NCBI RefSeq assembly: GCF_038024065.1
Contig: NZ_CP150667.1
Location: forward strand, 3,231,501-3,295,500
Direction of reading: 5' to 3'
From: Polaribacter sejongensis
Lineage (GTDB): Bacteria > Bacteroidota > Bacteroidia > Flavobacteriales > Flavobacteriaceae
Length of the DNA stretch: 64,000 nt
Within the stretch, counting starts at the first letter, position 1, and every line of letters begins with the position of its first letter. This document shows, piece after piece, positions 17,480 to 26,627 of this stretch. The notes beneath the pieces were generated by a model that saw only the letters and a list, made by a program, of their open reading frames with translations, did not search any database and had not been told where the DNA came from. The position numbers and the translations under genes were made by a program.

Positions 17480-18535
17480 CTATTCAGCCTCTTTAATCAA
17501 ATACAAATAGACTGGGTAATGATCAGAATAACCACCGGTATAGTTTCCGCTAGAAAAACTTCTAAAAGGATATCCTTTATATTTTCCTTTTTTAGTGGTT
17601 AAAAAGCGCTTGTTAAAAATCATTGCTTTGTACATTTTGTAAGAAGAAAAATCTTTTTCACCTTTATCTAATAGAGGAGACGTAAAGAAAATCATATCAA
17701 ATAAATTTATTTTATCTCTATATTTTAATGTGTTAAACCCTCTGCGAAACATGTCTTCATAAGGGTTATATAAATCACCTTCTGCCACTTCTTTCTTTCT
17801 ACTTTTAGTCTTTAGCACATTTTTAAAGCTAGAATTATTAGGATCATCATTAAAATCTCCCATAATTAATATTTTAGCATTGGCGTCTTGTTTTCTAACT
17901 TGTTCTATAATCTTAGTATTTTGGTAGGCAGCTTTTTCTCTATTGGGCCTACTTGCAGCTTCGCCACCTCTTCTAGATGGCCAATGGTTTACAATAATAT
18001 GTATCAATTCATCATCTAAATACCCAGAAACTAATAATTGGTCTCTAGTATAAATAGGGTAATTATCTTTAAATATTTTAGGGTTAAACACTTCATGATG
18101 AATAGGGTTAAAGTATTTTTTCTGATACAATAAGGCAACGTCTATTCCTCTTTTGTCAGGAGAATCGTAATGTATAATCCCGTAATCATTTTGCACTAAA
18201 TGTTTAGAGTGTATTAAATCTTCTAGTACATTTAAATTCTCGACTTCAGAAACACCAATAATAGCCGGACTTGTTTTTGTTTTATCTTCTCCAATTTGAG
18301 CAATTGTACTGCTTAGTTTTTCAATTTTATCCCAATAAACCTTAGATTTATTCGATTTTAACTCCATAATTGGGCTTGCTTCGTCATTCTTATTTACGTC
18401 GTTAATTGTGTCAAATAAGTTTTCTAGATTGTAAAAAGCAATGGTTCTAATGTTGTGTTTTTTTTCGTTTTTCTGAGAATTACAGACCGTAATTGTTAGC
18501 GAAAAAATAAAAATAAAAAATATTTTCTTATTCAT
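17480..18535 (-). CDS. Exported endonuclease/exonuclease/phosphatase family protein
   Basis: The 351-residue product belongs to the DNase I-like EEP superfamily of metal-dependent phosphodiesterases. A signal peptide (1-20) sends it out of the cytoplasm. Family motifs are in order: FYNLENLFDT, IIGVSEVEN (metal-binding Glu), KRGIDVALLYQKKYF, HIIVNHWPSRRGG, LIMGDFNDDPNNSS, and a C-terminal GGYSDHYPVYL with the catalytic Asp-His. It is divergent from a TonB receptor and DUF5689 lipoprotein, so it could cut extracellular nucleic acid or another phosphodiester before uptake. A TACTTTTA-type promoter box lies at 18558. Confidence 0.88.
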   Translation of the reverse strand: MNKKIFFIFIFSLTITVCNSQKNEKKHNIRTIAFYNLENLFDTINDVNKNDEASPIMELKSNKSKVYWDKIEKLSSTIAQIGEDKTKTSPAIIGVSEVENLNVLEDLIHSKHLVQNDYGIIHYDSPDKRGIDVALLYQKKYFNPIHHEVFNPKIFKDNYPIYTRDQLLVSGYLDDELIHIIVNHWPSRRGGEAASRPNREKAAYQNTKIIEQVRKQDANAKILIMGDFNDDPNNSSFKNVLKTKSRKKEVAEGDLYNPYEDMFRRGFNTLKYRDKINLFDMIFFTSPLLDKGEKDFSSYKMYKAMIFNKRFLTTKKGKYKGYPFRSFSSGNYTGGYSDHYPVYLYLIKEAE

Positions 18536-18557
18536 TTTTAGTGTTTTTATAAAGTAG

Positions 18558-18565
18558 TAAAAGTA
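18558..18565 (-). promoter_or_regulatory. -7-like box TACTTTTA for the EEP gene
   Basis: The minus strand reads TACTTTTA, seven of eight positions of TAnnTTTG, 22 bases before the start codon. It lies in the 100-base divergent region shared with the TonB receptor at 18679. On the plus strand TAACTTTA at 18629 is a weaker box for that receptor. Confidence 0.35.
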
Positions 18566-18678
18566 AGAAACTAAAGTTATTTTATTAGTTAAGATAGATT
18601 GAAATTCAATGCTTTATTATTTTTTCGCTAACTTTAAGTGCAATGGAAAAAGAAAATTTAGAGTTCAATTTATGGTTT

Positions 18679-21435
18679 ATGAAAAAAAATGTTATGGTAA
18701 TATGCTTGCTGTTAGTTTCATTTTTAGAGGTTAATGGACAGAGTGTTATGAAGGGAATTATTTTAGGGAACAATTCTAAGAAACCGCTTAAAGGTGTTTT
18801 AGTTAAAATTAGAAACACGTCTCAAAACCAAACTACGGACCTAAATGGTAATTTTATATTTAAAAATTTCCAAAACGGAAAAGCTATTTTAGAATTAACA
18901 TTGGTTGGGTATGAAACTCAAAATATTCCCATAGAACTCTCGGGAAAAACTTTAGATTTAGGAAGTATCTTTTTATTTAAAACAGTTATAGAAAATCAAG
19001 ATTTAAGTTTGATTACACTAACAGATGATGAGTTAAATGATGATGCTAGCTCTGCAGATAATATTTCTGGATTACTACAAGCATCAAAAGATATCTTTCT
19101 TAGAACTGCTGCTTATGAATTTAGTTCTTCCTTTTTTAAGATAAAGGGATTGGATTCAGGAAATGGTAAAGTGCTTATTAACGGCATAGAAATGAATAAA
19201 ATCTATGATGGTAGAGCACAATGGGGAAATTGGGGCGGATTGAATGATGTGTTAAGAAATCAGGAGTTTAGAAACGGTTTAACTCCTTCAGATGTTACTT
19301 TTGGAGGTCTTTTAGGTGCTACAAATATGAATACGAGAGCATCAGAACAAAGACCTGGAATACGAATTTCGTATTCTTCTTCCAACAGAAGTTATCAGCA
19401 TAGAATGATGGCGACGTATTCTACCGGAATGTTAAAAAATAATTGGGCTTTTACATTTTCTGGAAGTAGAAGGACGGGAACTGAAGGTTTTAATGACGCT
19501 ACTTCTTACAATGCATATGCTTTTTTTACATCCATCGAAAAAAAGCTAAATGATAAAAGTAGTATTAATTTTACAGGGATTTTTACACCAAATAAAAGAG
19601 GGAAATCATCACCAAACACACAAGAAGTATTCGATTTAAAAGGAATAAAATACAATGATTATTGGGGTTTTTTAAATGGAAAGAAGGTAAATTCTAGAAT
19701 TAAAGAAGTTAGCGAGCCTATTTTAATGCTAAACCATTATTGGAATATTTCTGAAAAGACGGCCATAAATACTAATGTGTCGTATCAGTTTGGGAAGATT
19801 GGTAATAGTAGAATTGATTACAATGGAGGTGCTAATCCGAGTGCTGCTTATTATCAAAATTTACCTAGTTATTTTTTAAGATATGATGATTTTGAAGGAG
19901 CCTATGATGCAGAAAATAATTTTGTAAATGACGGACAGATAAATTGGAATCGGGTTTTTGACGCAAATAGAACGAACAATAATGTGGGATTACAAAATGC
20001 CTATGTTTTGTATGAAGATAGAAATGACGACAAACAATTTACTATAAATACCATTTTAAATACAGAGGTAAATGATCATATTTCTATCAACGGAAAAGTT
20101 GAGTACAAAAAATTACATTCTCATAATTTTGCAAGCGTTATCGATTTATTAGGCGGTGATACATATTTGGATATCGATCCTTTTGGCTCCACTGAAGAAG
20201 AGAAACAAAACGACCTTTTAAATCCGAATAGAATAGTAGGGGAAGGAGATGAATTTAAGTATAACTTCAATTTAAATTCTACTATTATTTCTGCTTTTAC
20301 ACAAGCTCAATTTAGATACAATAAATTAGACTTTTATGCTGCTATCAAAGTTTCTAACACAGCACATCAGCGAGAGGGTTTGTATAAAAATGGTAGTTTT
20401 TCTGAGAATTCTTTAGGAATGTCTGAAGCACAAAAATTCATGAATTATGGTTTTAAAACAGGAGTAACATATAAAATTACAGGTCGGCATTTAGTCGATA
20501 TAAATGCAGCATATATAACCACTGCGCCTACCACTAGAAATACGTTTTCTAACTCTAGAGAAAATAATAATGTGGTTTTAGATTTACAAAGTGAAAAAAC
20601 GCTTTCTACAGATGTTAGTTATGTATATAGAAGTCCGATTATTACCTCTAAAGTTACGGCTTACTATACATCTGTAAAAGATGCAACAGAGATTTCTTTT
20701 TATTTTGCAGATGGTGTTGGAGGAGATAATACGGCTTTTGTACAAGAAATTTTAAGCGGAATTAGTAAAAAACATATGGGGTTAGAATTGGGTTTGGAAG
20801 CTCAAGTTACAGCTAGCTTAAATTTAAAAGGAGCCGCTGCTATTGGTCAGTTTACGTATGGTAACAACCCTAATTTATATTTAACAACTGAAGCAGATAA
20901 TGAATCTTTAGTCGCTGGTTTTGTAAACGGATTTAAAGATTTTGGAACCACAAATCTTAAGAATTACAAATTAGCTGCCGGACCTCAAAATGCATATTCC
21001 GTGGGTTTTGAATACCGAGATCCTTCGTACTGGTGGGGCGGAGCAACACTTAACTTTTTTAGCAACACCTTTATAGATATTTCGCCTTTAAATAGGTCTC
21101 AAAATTTTTATTTAGATGATGACGGATTGCCCTTTTTAGAATATGATACTGAAATAGCTCAAGGACTTTTAAAGCAAGAGAAATTCGATAGTTATTCTGT
21201 CGTAAACTTAGTGGGAGGGAAATCTTTTCTTATTAATGGTTATTACATTAGTTTTTTTGCAACGGTAAATAATTTATTGAATAAAACTTATAAATCTGGC
21301 GGTTTTGAACAAGGAAGAAATGCAAATTACAGACAATTATTAGAAGATAAATCTCTAGACAAACCTGTTTTTGGAAATAAATACTGGTATGGTAGAGGTG
21401 CAACTTATTTTATGAATGTAAGTGTGTCATTTTAA
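18679..21435 (+). CDS. TonB-dependent receptor with carboxypeptidase-like regulatory domain
   Basis: This outer-membrane receptor is 918 residues from the ATG at 18679. I prefer that start over the one at 18643 because the signal peptide (KKNVMVICLLLVSFLEVNGQ) begins there and a -7-like box lies at 18629. A carboxypeptidase-regulatory beta-sandwich follows (GIILGNNSKKPLKGVLVKIR onward), then a plug-like region with GSGKVLINGIEMNK-type elements and a barrel ending YFMNVSVSF. There is no SusD partner. The DUF5689 lipoprotein gene overlaps its operon 19 bases on, and the EEP gene is divergent. The ligand is unknown; nucleic acid or a phosphorylated compound is my inference from the neighbours. 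Confidence 0.88.
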   Translation: MKKNVMVICLLLVSFLEVNGQSVMKGIILGNNSKKPLKGVLVKIRNTSQNQTTDLNGNFIFKNFQNGKAILELTLVGYETQNIPIELSGKTLDLGSIFLFKTVIENQDLSLITLTDDELNDDASSADNISGLLQASKDIFLRTAAYEFSSSFFKIKGLDSGNGKVLINGIEMNKIYDGRAQWGNWGGLNDVLRNQEFRNGLTPSDVTFGGLLGATNMNTRASEQRPGIRISYSSSNRSYQHRMMATYSTGMLKNNWAFTFSGSRRTGTEGFNDATSYNAYAFFTSIEKKLNDKSSINFTGIFTPNKRGKSSPNTQEVFDLKGIKYNDYWGFLNGKKVNSRIKEVSEPILMLNHYWNISEKTAINTNVSYQFGKIGNSRIDYNGGANPSAAYYQNLPSYFLRYDDFEGAYDAENNFVNDGQINWNRVFDANRTNNNVGLQNAYVLYEDRNDDKQFTINTILNTEVNDHISINGKVEYKKLHSHNFASVIDLLGGDTYLDIDPFGSTEEEKQNDLLNPNRIVGEGDEFKYNFNLNSTIISAFTQAQFRYNKLDFYAAIKVSNTAHQREGLYKNGSFSENSLGMSEAQKFMNYGFKTGVTYKITGRHLVDINAAYITTAPTTRNTFSNSRENNNVVLDLQSEKTLSTDVSYVYRSPIITSKVTAYYTSVKDATEISFYFADGVGGDNTAFVQEILSGISKKHMGLELGLEAQVTASLNLKGAAAIGQFTYGNNPNLYLTTEADNESLVAGFVNGFKDFGTTNLKNYKLAAGPQNAYSVGFEYRDPSYWWGGATLNFFSNTFIDISPLNRSQNFYLDDDGLPFLEYDTEIAQGLLKQEKFDSYSVVNLVGGKSFLINGYYISFFATVNNLLNKTYKSGGFEQGRNANYRQLLEDKSLDKPVFGNKYWYGRGATYFMNVSVSF

Positions 21436-21454
21436 CAAAAAGAAAAATAGAAAG

Positions 21455-22879
21455 ATGAAAAAGAAAAGAATAATCACAATAGTTTTGGCGCTAATAACAA
21501 GTATTTCTTTTGTAACTTGTATAGAAGATGCCGATTTTAAGGTGCCAGAAAGTTTAGGGAATGAAGAAAATGAAGCTGTAAGTAAGATAATAGATAGTAT
21601 TTCTTCTGGCACTCTTCAATTAAAAACCATAAAACAACTAAAGGAATTGTATATAATTGGTAATGATCCCTTAGAAATTGTTTCCGATATAGTTGTTAAA
21701 GGCTATGTTGTTTCATCAGATAAGTCAGGAAATTTCTATAAAGAATTTTACATGCAAGATACTCCAGAAAATCCAACAGCAGGTATAAGAGTTGCCTTGA
21801 ATTTAAGTAATAGTTATAATAAATTTAATATTGGTAGAGAGGTTTACATCCGTTTAAAGGGTTTGTATGTTGGCGAAACAAATTCTGGAGATGGTAATAT
21901 TACCATTGGTGGAAAAATAAGTACTACAGATCTTACTGAAATTGAAAATGTAACTACCAATCAAATTCCAAATCATATTTATAGAACAGAAATTACAGAA
22001 GACATTATTCCAAAATTAATTCCATTTGGAGGGATTAATGCCTCTAATATTGGGACTTTTATTATGCTAGAAAACGTTTTTTTCGATGCCAAATTATTAG
22101 GGAAATCTTATGTAGATCCAAAAGAAGATTTTGATACACAACGTAAAATTAAAACTTGTTTAGGGTTGGGGTATGATGAATTATTGGTAGAAACGAGTTC
22201 TTTCTCTCGTTTTTCAAACGAAACTTTGCCAGAAAAAGCAGGTACTATAAACGCGGTTGTTTCTAAAGATTATGGTGGAGATTTAATGGTGCTTGTTTTA
22301 AATGATACCAATGATGTTACTATGATTGATGAAAGGTGCATACCGTTAACTGCGGAAGAATATTCGACAATTTTGTTGGAAGAAAACTTTGATAATGAGT
22401 CTGGAGATATTGATGTTTTAAATTGGATTAACTTCAGAGAAGAAGGGACGAAATCATGGAGGTCTTATACGGATACTTATGCGCAAAGTAAAGCAGCTAG
22501 AGTTAATTCGATCAATTCTGGAGATGAAAGTACCATTACTTGGTTAATTACTAGCGGAATTAATTTAGACAATACATCTCAAGAGTTTTTATCTTTTGAA
22601 ACTTCTAATAGTTTTGGAAATGGAAGTGAGTTACAAGTTTTAATTTCTACAGATTTTAATGGAAAGGAAAACAATATAAATACTGCAATTTGGACAGTCT
22701 TACCTGCAAAAATTGTTTCTGATGGAGAGAATTATAAAAATTGGGTGCATTCTACTTATATCGATTTATCTGCTTTTTCCGGTATTGCTTTTATCGCTTT
22801 TAAATATACAGGTAATGGAAATGTAAATTTTAATGGAACTTATGAGTTGGATAATGTAATAATAAATGCAAAAGAATGA
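21455..22879 (+). CDS. DUF5689 lipoprotein with C-terminal jelly-roll-like domain
   Basis: The product is 474 residues from the ATG at 21455; an earlier in-frame ATG at 21422 would place 11 polar residues before the signal and overlap the receptor gene. The signal peptide ends FVTC (Cys22). Residues about 40-285 fit DUF5689, an OB-fold-like domain (VVKGYVVSSDKSGNFYKEFY and GREVYIRLKGLYVGETN are typical). Residues about 305-474 look like a 'choice-of-anchor J' jelly roll (FDNESGDIDVLNWIN, then a final YELDNVIINA). It lies 19 bases behind the TonB receptor and is presumably its surface partner, replacing SusD. Confidence 0.8.
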   Translation: MKKKRIITIVLALITSISFVTCIEDADFKVPESLGNEENEAVSKIIDSISSGTLQLKTIKQLKELYIIGNDPLEIVSDIVVKGYVVSSDKSGNFYKEFYMQDTPENPTAGIRVALNLSNSYNKFNIGREVYIRLKGLYVGETNSGDGNITIGGKISTTDLTEIENVTTNQIPNHIYRTEITEDIIPKLIPFGGINASNIGTFIMLENVFFDAKLLGKSYVDPKEDFDTQRKIKTCLGLGYDELLVETSSFSRFSNETLPEKAGTINAVVSKDYGGDLMVLVLNDTNDVTMIDERCIPLTAEEYSTILLEENFDNESGDIDVLNWINFREEGTKSWRSYTDTYAQSKAARVNSINSGDESTITWLITSGINLDNTSQEFLSFETSNSFGNGSELQVLISTDFNGKENNINTAIWTVLPAKIVSDGENYKNWVHSTYIDLSAFSGIAFIAFKYTGNGNVNFNGTYELDNVIINAKE

Positions 22880-22916
22880 TGCGTTTTTTTGATTTAGAAA
22901 AATTAAGAAGTTTTCT

Positions 22917-22924
22917 TATTTTTA
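22917..22924 (+). promoter_or_regulatory. -7-like box TATTTTTA four bases before the mce start codon
   Basis: TATTTTTA matches seven of eight positions of TAnnTTTG and is followed by CACT and then ATG. The Bacteroidota box normally ends about four bases before the transcription start, so transcription should begin at or next to the A of the start codon. Confidence 0.4.
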
Positions 22925-22928
22925 CACT

Positions 22929-23330
22929 ATGGATAAAATAGAACACATTGGTATTGCTGTAAAGGACTTAGACAAATCGAATGCGTTGTATGCTTCTTTG
23001 TTTGGAAAACCACATTATAAAACAGAAGAAGTAGTATCCGAAGGAGTAAAAACTTCTTTTTTTCAATCAGGACCTAATAAAATAGAATTATTAGAAGCTA
23101 CAAACCCCGAAAGTCCAATTGCTAAATTTATAGAAAAGAAAGGCGAAGGAATTCATCATATTGCTTTTGCGGTTTCAGATATTAAAGCAGAGATAAAAAG
23201 ACTCGAAAATGAAGGTTTTATTGTTTTAAATAAGGAACCAAAAAAAGGAGCAGATAATAAATTAGTTGCTTTTTTGCATCCAAAATCTACCAACGGGGTT
23301 CTTATTGAGTTGTGTCAAGAAATAGATTAG
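22929..23330 (+). CDS. mce: Methylmalonyl-CoA epimerase
   Basis: The 133-residue vicinal-oxygen-chelate enzyme interconverts the two methylmalonyl-CoA stereoisomers in the propionate-succinate route. Metal-ligand candidates are His6 (EHIGIAV), His76/77 (GIHHIAFAV) and Glu127 (GVLIELCQE), in the two paired beta-alpha-beta-beta-beta modules expected of the fold. Length is normal. No methylmalonyl-CoA mutase is in the window. The promoter box directly before ATG suggests a leaderless message, and the gene is probably independent of the DUF5689 operon upstream. Confidence 0.92.
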   Translation: MDKIEHIGIAVKDLDKSNALYASLFGKPHYKTEEVVSEGVKTSFFQSGPNKIELLEATNPESPIAKFIEKKGEGIHHIAFAVSDIKAEIKRLENEGFIVLNKEPKKGADNKLVAFLHPKSTNGVLIELCQEID

Positions 23331-23402
23331 TTAAAATACTGCTAACATTTACGGTAACTGCATTCTAATTATTATCTTGCAGGCTTAAAAAAATTCTATA
23401 AT

Positions 23403-24281
23403 ATGTCTTCTAAATTTGATGCTTATCAAAAACGACGACTGCTATCTTCTTACTTATCAGTAGTAGTAAGTATAGCCTTAGTGCTTTTTATGGTCGGTAT
23501 TTTAGGGTTAATTTTGTTGAAATCTACCTTTGTTGCCAATAAAGTAAAAGAAAAAGTAGCGATAACTTTGTTCTTAAAAGATAATGTTTCTACTAAAAAT
23601 AGAAACAGTTTTAAAGATTCTTTATTAGAAGAAGAGTTTACAAGAACAATTATTTATACCAGTAAAGAAAAAGCAGCCAAAATTTATAGTGAAGAAATTG
23701 GTGAAGACTTTTTAGAATTCTTAGGTGAAAATCCGTTAAAAAACGGAATAGACATCTACTTAAAAGCAGCTTATGTAACACCAGAAAAAATGCAAGAGTT
23801 AGAAGAAAGATTTCTTAAAAATGCTTTTGTTTCTGATGTTTCTTATGATAAACCTTTAATTAATTTATTAACAAAAAACATAAAACGAATTAGCTTTTGG
23901 CTATTGGTGGTTTGTGGTTTCTTTGGTTTAATAGCAATGATTTTAATAAATAGTTCTATAAGATTGTCTATTTACTCTAAGAGATTTAATATTAAAACCA
24001 TGCAAATGGTAGGTGCTACCAAGGGTTTTATTAGAAGACCTTTTATTTGGCAAAGTATTAAATTGGGTATTTTAGGGGCTCTTTTAGCGCTTGTAGCATT
24101 GGGCGTTATTATTTATTATGTAGATCAATTTGCACCTAGTTTACATCTAATTAAAGACTACGTTACCTTAGGATATTTAGTTGGCGGTGTTTTAATATCA
24201 GCCTTTTTAATTACTTGGATCAGTACTTACTTCGCAACACAACGTTTTTTAAACTTACAAACAGACGAACTTTATTATTAA
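23403..24281 (+). CDS. ftsX: Cell division protein FtsX
   Basis: The 292-residue integral membrane partner of the ABC ATPase FtsE controls peptidoglycan hydrolysis at the septum. One N-terminal transmembrane helix (about 20-45) is followed by an extracytoplasmic domain (about 50-160) and three C-terminal helices (about 165-190, 215-245 and 260-285) with the typical RLSIYSKRFNIKTMQMVGAT loop. ftsE is not adjacent, as is usual in Bacteroidota. It starts the conserved ftsX-DUF3098-uppP-truB cluster, with gaps of only 4 and 2 bases to the next two genes. Confidence 0.94.
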   Translation: MSSKFDAYQKRRLLSSYLSVVVSIALVLFMVGILGLILLKSTFVANKVKEKVAITLFLKDNVSTKNRNSFKDSLLEEEFTRTIIYTSKEKAAKIYSEEIGEDFLEFLGENPLKNGIDIYLKAAYVTPEKMQELEERFLKNAFVSDVSYDKPLINLLTKNIKRISFWLLVVCGFFGLIAMILINSSIRLSIYSKRFNIKTMQMVGATKGFIRRPFIWQSIKLGILGALLALVALGVIIYYVDQFAPSLHLIKDYVTLGYLVGGVLISAFLITWISTYFATQRFLNLQTDELYY

Positions 24282-24285
24282 TACA

Positions 24286-24528
24286 ATGACAAACGAAAAT
24301 ACAGAACAACCAGTTTTTTTATTTGGTAAAAGAAATTATACTTTTATGATTATTGGACTCATCGTTATTGCAATGGGTTTTATATTTATGGCAGGTGGCG
24401 GAAGTGACGATCCAGAGTTTTTTAATGAAGAAATCTACAATTGGCAACGCATTCGTTTAGCGCCAACATTAGTAATTATAGGTTTAGGAATTGAAATTTA
24501 TGCTATTTTAGCAAATCCAAAAAAATAA
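24286..24528 (+). CDS. DUF3098 small membrane protein
   Basis: The 80-residue protein has two hydrophobic helices (about 18-37 and 59-76) separated by a short polar loop (GGSDDPEFFNEEIYNWQRIR). This is the DUF3098 family, which is consistently placed between ftsX and uppP in Bacteroidota. It begins 4 bases after ftsX and ends 2 bases before uppP. A link to cell-envelope or division processes is inferred from position only. Confidence 0.88.
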   Translation: MTNENTEQPVFLFGKRNYTFMIIGLIVIAMGFIFMAGGGSDDPEFFNEEIYNWQRIRLAPTLVIIGLGIEIYAILANPKK

Positions 24529-24530
24529 TA

Positions 24531-25325
24531 ATGGATATATTAGAAGCAATAATCTTAGGTGTTATACAAGGATTAACAGAGTTTTTACCAGTTTCCTCAA
24601 GTGGTCATTTAGAATTGGCTAAGGTAATTTTAGGAGATACTTCTGTACCGGAAGAAAGTTTAACCTTTACAGTGGTTTTACACTTTGCTACAGCACTAAG
24701 TACTTTGGTTATTTTTAGAAAAGAAGTAGCAGAAATTTTTAAAGGATTGTTTCAATTTAAATGGAATGATGAATCTAAGTTTTCTTTAAAAATAATTCTT
24801 TCTATGATTCCAGCTGTTGCTGTTGGTTTACTTTTTGAAGAAGAATTAGAGTCTTTTTTTGGAGGAAAAATTCTATTAGTAGGGGGTATGTTGTTAGTAA
24901 CTGCTGTACTTTTATTATTAGCAGATAAAGCAAAAAATACAAATAAAGAAGTAACATTTTCTAATTCATTAATAATTGGAATTTCTCAAGCAATTGCAAT
25001 GTTGCCAGGTATTTCTAGATCTGGAGCAACAATTTCTACCTCTGTTTTATTAGGTATTGATAGAACAAAAGCAGCACGTTTTTCTTTCTTAATGGTTGTT
25101 CCATTAATTTTTGGTAAAATAGGTAAAGATTTACTAGGTGGAGATTTAAGTTTTCAATCTTCAGAAATGTTGCCAATTTCAATTGGTTTTGTAGCCGCTT
25201 TTTTATCAGGTTTATTAGCTTGTAAATGGATGATTGCATTGGTTAAAAAAAGTAAGTTATCTTACTTCTCATTATACTGTGCTATTGTTGGTTTTGTAGC
25301 TATTGGTTACGCTCTTTTAAATTAA
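24531..25325 (+). CDS. uppP: Undecaprenyl-diphosphate phosphatase (BacA type)
   Basis: The 264-residue inner-membrane enzyme recycles undecaprenyl pyrophosphate to the monophosphate carrier for peptidoglycan and polysaccharide synthesis; high levels give bacitracin resistance. Both signature motifs are present: GLTEFLPVSSSGHLELA near the N-terminus and LPGISRSGATIST at about 158-170. Seven to eight hydrophobic helices are visible. It fits the conserved ftsX-DUF3098-uppP-truB operon and is separated from truB by 58 bases. Confidence 0.96.
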   Translation: MDILEAIILGVIQGLTEFLPVSSSGHLELAKVILGDTSVPEESLTFTVVLHFATALSTLVIFRKEVAEIFKGLFQFKWNDESKFSLKIILSMIPAVAVGLLFEEELESFFGGKILLVGGMLLVTAVLLLLADKAKNTNKEVTFSNSLIIGISQAIAMLPGISRSGATISTSVLLGIDRTKAARFSFLMVVPLIFGKIGKDLLGGDLSFQSSEMLPISIGFVAAFLSGLLACKWMIALVKKSKLSYFSLYCAIVGFVAIGYALLN

Positions 25326-25383
25326 TTGTAGTCTGATATTTCTGTGAAAGCAGAGATTTCATCATAAAAAGTTTTTCTTCAAA

Positions 25384-26094
25384 ATGATAAAAACAGCAGA
25401 AGAGTATAAAAACGGTCAAGTCTTGTTAATAGACAAACCTTTAAATTGGACTTCTTTTCAGGTAGTAAACAAACTTCGTTGGGAAATTAGACAACGCTTT
25501 AATATTAAGAAAATTAAAGTTGGTCATGCAGGTACTTTAGATCCGCTTGCTACAGGTTTATTAATTATTTGTACAGGTAAGCAGACAAAAGAAATACATG
25601 TTTACCAAGGACAAGAAAAAGAATATACAGGTACATTTACAATCGGAGCAACGACACCGAGTTACGATTTAGAAACAGAAATAGATAAAACCTACTCTAC
25701 AGATCATATAACAGAAGAGTTACTGCACGAAACTACCAAGCAATTTATTGGTGATATTCAACAAAAACCACCTATTTTTTCGGCAATTAAGAAAGATGGT
25801 AAGCGCTTGTATGAGTTAGCTAGAAAGGGTGAAACTACAGAGATTAAAGCAAGAACTGTAAGCATAACAGAGTTTGAAATAACAAAAATAAATTTACCAG
25901 AAGTAGAATTTAGAGTGGTTTGTAGTAAAGGAACGTATATTCGTTCTTTAGCGTATGATTTTGGATTGGCTTTAAACTCAGGCGCACATTTATCAGCATT
26001 AAGAAGAACTAAAATTGGTGATTTTTCTGTTGTAAATGGAGTTTCAGTAGAGCAATTTATTGAAGATATACAAGAAGACACTCTAGAACCTTAA
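25384..26094 (+). CDS. truB: tRNA pseudouridine(55) synthase TruB
   Basis: The 236-residue enzyme makes pseudouridine 55 in the T loop of tRNA. The catalytic aspartate is Asp53 in GHAGTLDPLATG; KPPIFSAIKKDGKRLYELAR and CSKGTYIRSLAYDFG are further family motifs. It is short because it lacks the C-terminal PUA domain, as in other Bacteroidota. It is the last gene of its cluster and is followed by a strong hairpin at 26115. Confidence 0.96.
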   Translation: MIKTAEEYKNGQVLLIDKPLNWTSFQVVNKLRWEIRQRFNIKKIKVGHAGTLDPLATGLLIICTGKQTKEIHVYQGQEKEYTGTFTIGATTPSYDLETEIDKTYSTDHITEELLHETTKQFIGDIQQKPPIFSAIKKDGKRLYELARKGETTEIKARTVSITEFEITKINLPEVEFRVVCSKGTYIRSLAYDFGLALNSGAHLSALRRTKIGDFSVVNGVSVEQFIEDIQEDTLEP

Positions 26095-26114
26095 TAGTTA
26101 AAATATTTTATATA

Positions 26115-26142
26115 AAAAACCCAAGCATTTGCTTGGGTTTTT
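26115..26142. terminator. Bidirectional terminator between truB and mscL
   Basis: AAAAACCCAAGC and GCTTGGGTTTTT form a perfect 12-bp stem with loop ATTT. A run before it and T run after it serve the converging truB and mscL transcripts. Confidence 0.9.
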
Positions 26143-26165
26143 GTTTTATATAGAAGTGTAGAAAC

Positions 26166-26576
26166 TTATTTTTTAGCTAATAAATCTCTAATTTCTGCTA
26201 ATAAGTCTTCTTGACTTGGTCCTGCAGGAGCTGCTGGAGCTGGTTCTTCTTTCTTTTTAGTTGAGTTAATACCTTTTACAATCATAAACATTACAAAAGC
26301 AACAATTATAAAATCGATAACGTTTGTTAAGAAATCTCCGTATAAAACAGCTACTTCACCAACAACTTTTCCAGCGTCATCTACAACACCCTCTTTAGCG
26401 ATCCATTTCAAATCTTTTAAATCAGTATTAAATATTAATCCAATTAGTGGAGAAACAATTCCTCCTGTAAAAGAAGTTACAACTTGTTTAAAAGCTGCAC
26501 CCATTACAAAACCTACTGCAATGTCAATAAGGTTTCCCTTCATTGCAAAGTCTTTAAACTCTTTAAGCATTCCCAT
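26166..26576 (-). CDS. mscL: Large-conductance mechanosensitive channel MscL
   Basis: The 136-residue inner-membrane pore opens under osmotic shock. The amphipathic N-terminus (MGMLKEFKDFAMKGNLIDIAVGFV) leads into TM1 with the glycine-rich gate region (AVGFVMGAAFKQVVTSFTGG), a periplasmic loop, TM2 (FLTNVIDFIIVAFVMFMIVK) and a charged C-terminal helix (QEDLLAEIRDLLAKK). Length is standard. It has its own -7 box (TACTTTTG at 26607) and is probably monocistronic. Confidence 0.96.
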   Translation of the reverse strand: MGMLKEFKDFAMKGNLIDIAVGFVMGAAFKQVVTSFTGGIVSPLIGLIFNTDLKDLKWIAKEGVVDDAGKVVGEVAVLYGDFLTNVIDFIIVAFVMFMIVKGINSTKKKEEPAPAAPAGPSQEDLLAEIRDLLAKK

Positions 26577-26606
26577 TTTTTATTATTTTTATTATTTGTT
26601 AGAATA

Positions 26607-26614
26607 CAAAAGTA
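26607..26614 (-). promoter_or_regulatory. -7 promoter box TACTTTTG for mscL
   Basis: The minus strand reads TACTTTTG, an exact TAnnTTTG match, 30 bases before the mscL start and just downstream of the alr stop codon. Confidence 0.5.
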
Positions 26615-26627
26615 ATAAAAATAATCA

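Noticed and set aside
18643..18678. Upstream start codon for the second TonB receptor
   Set aside because: It would put 12 polar residues before the signal peptide and lies next to the -7-like box; the ATG at 18679 is the better start.
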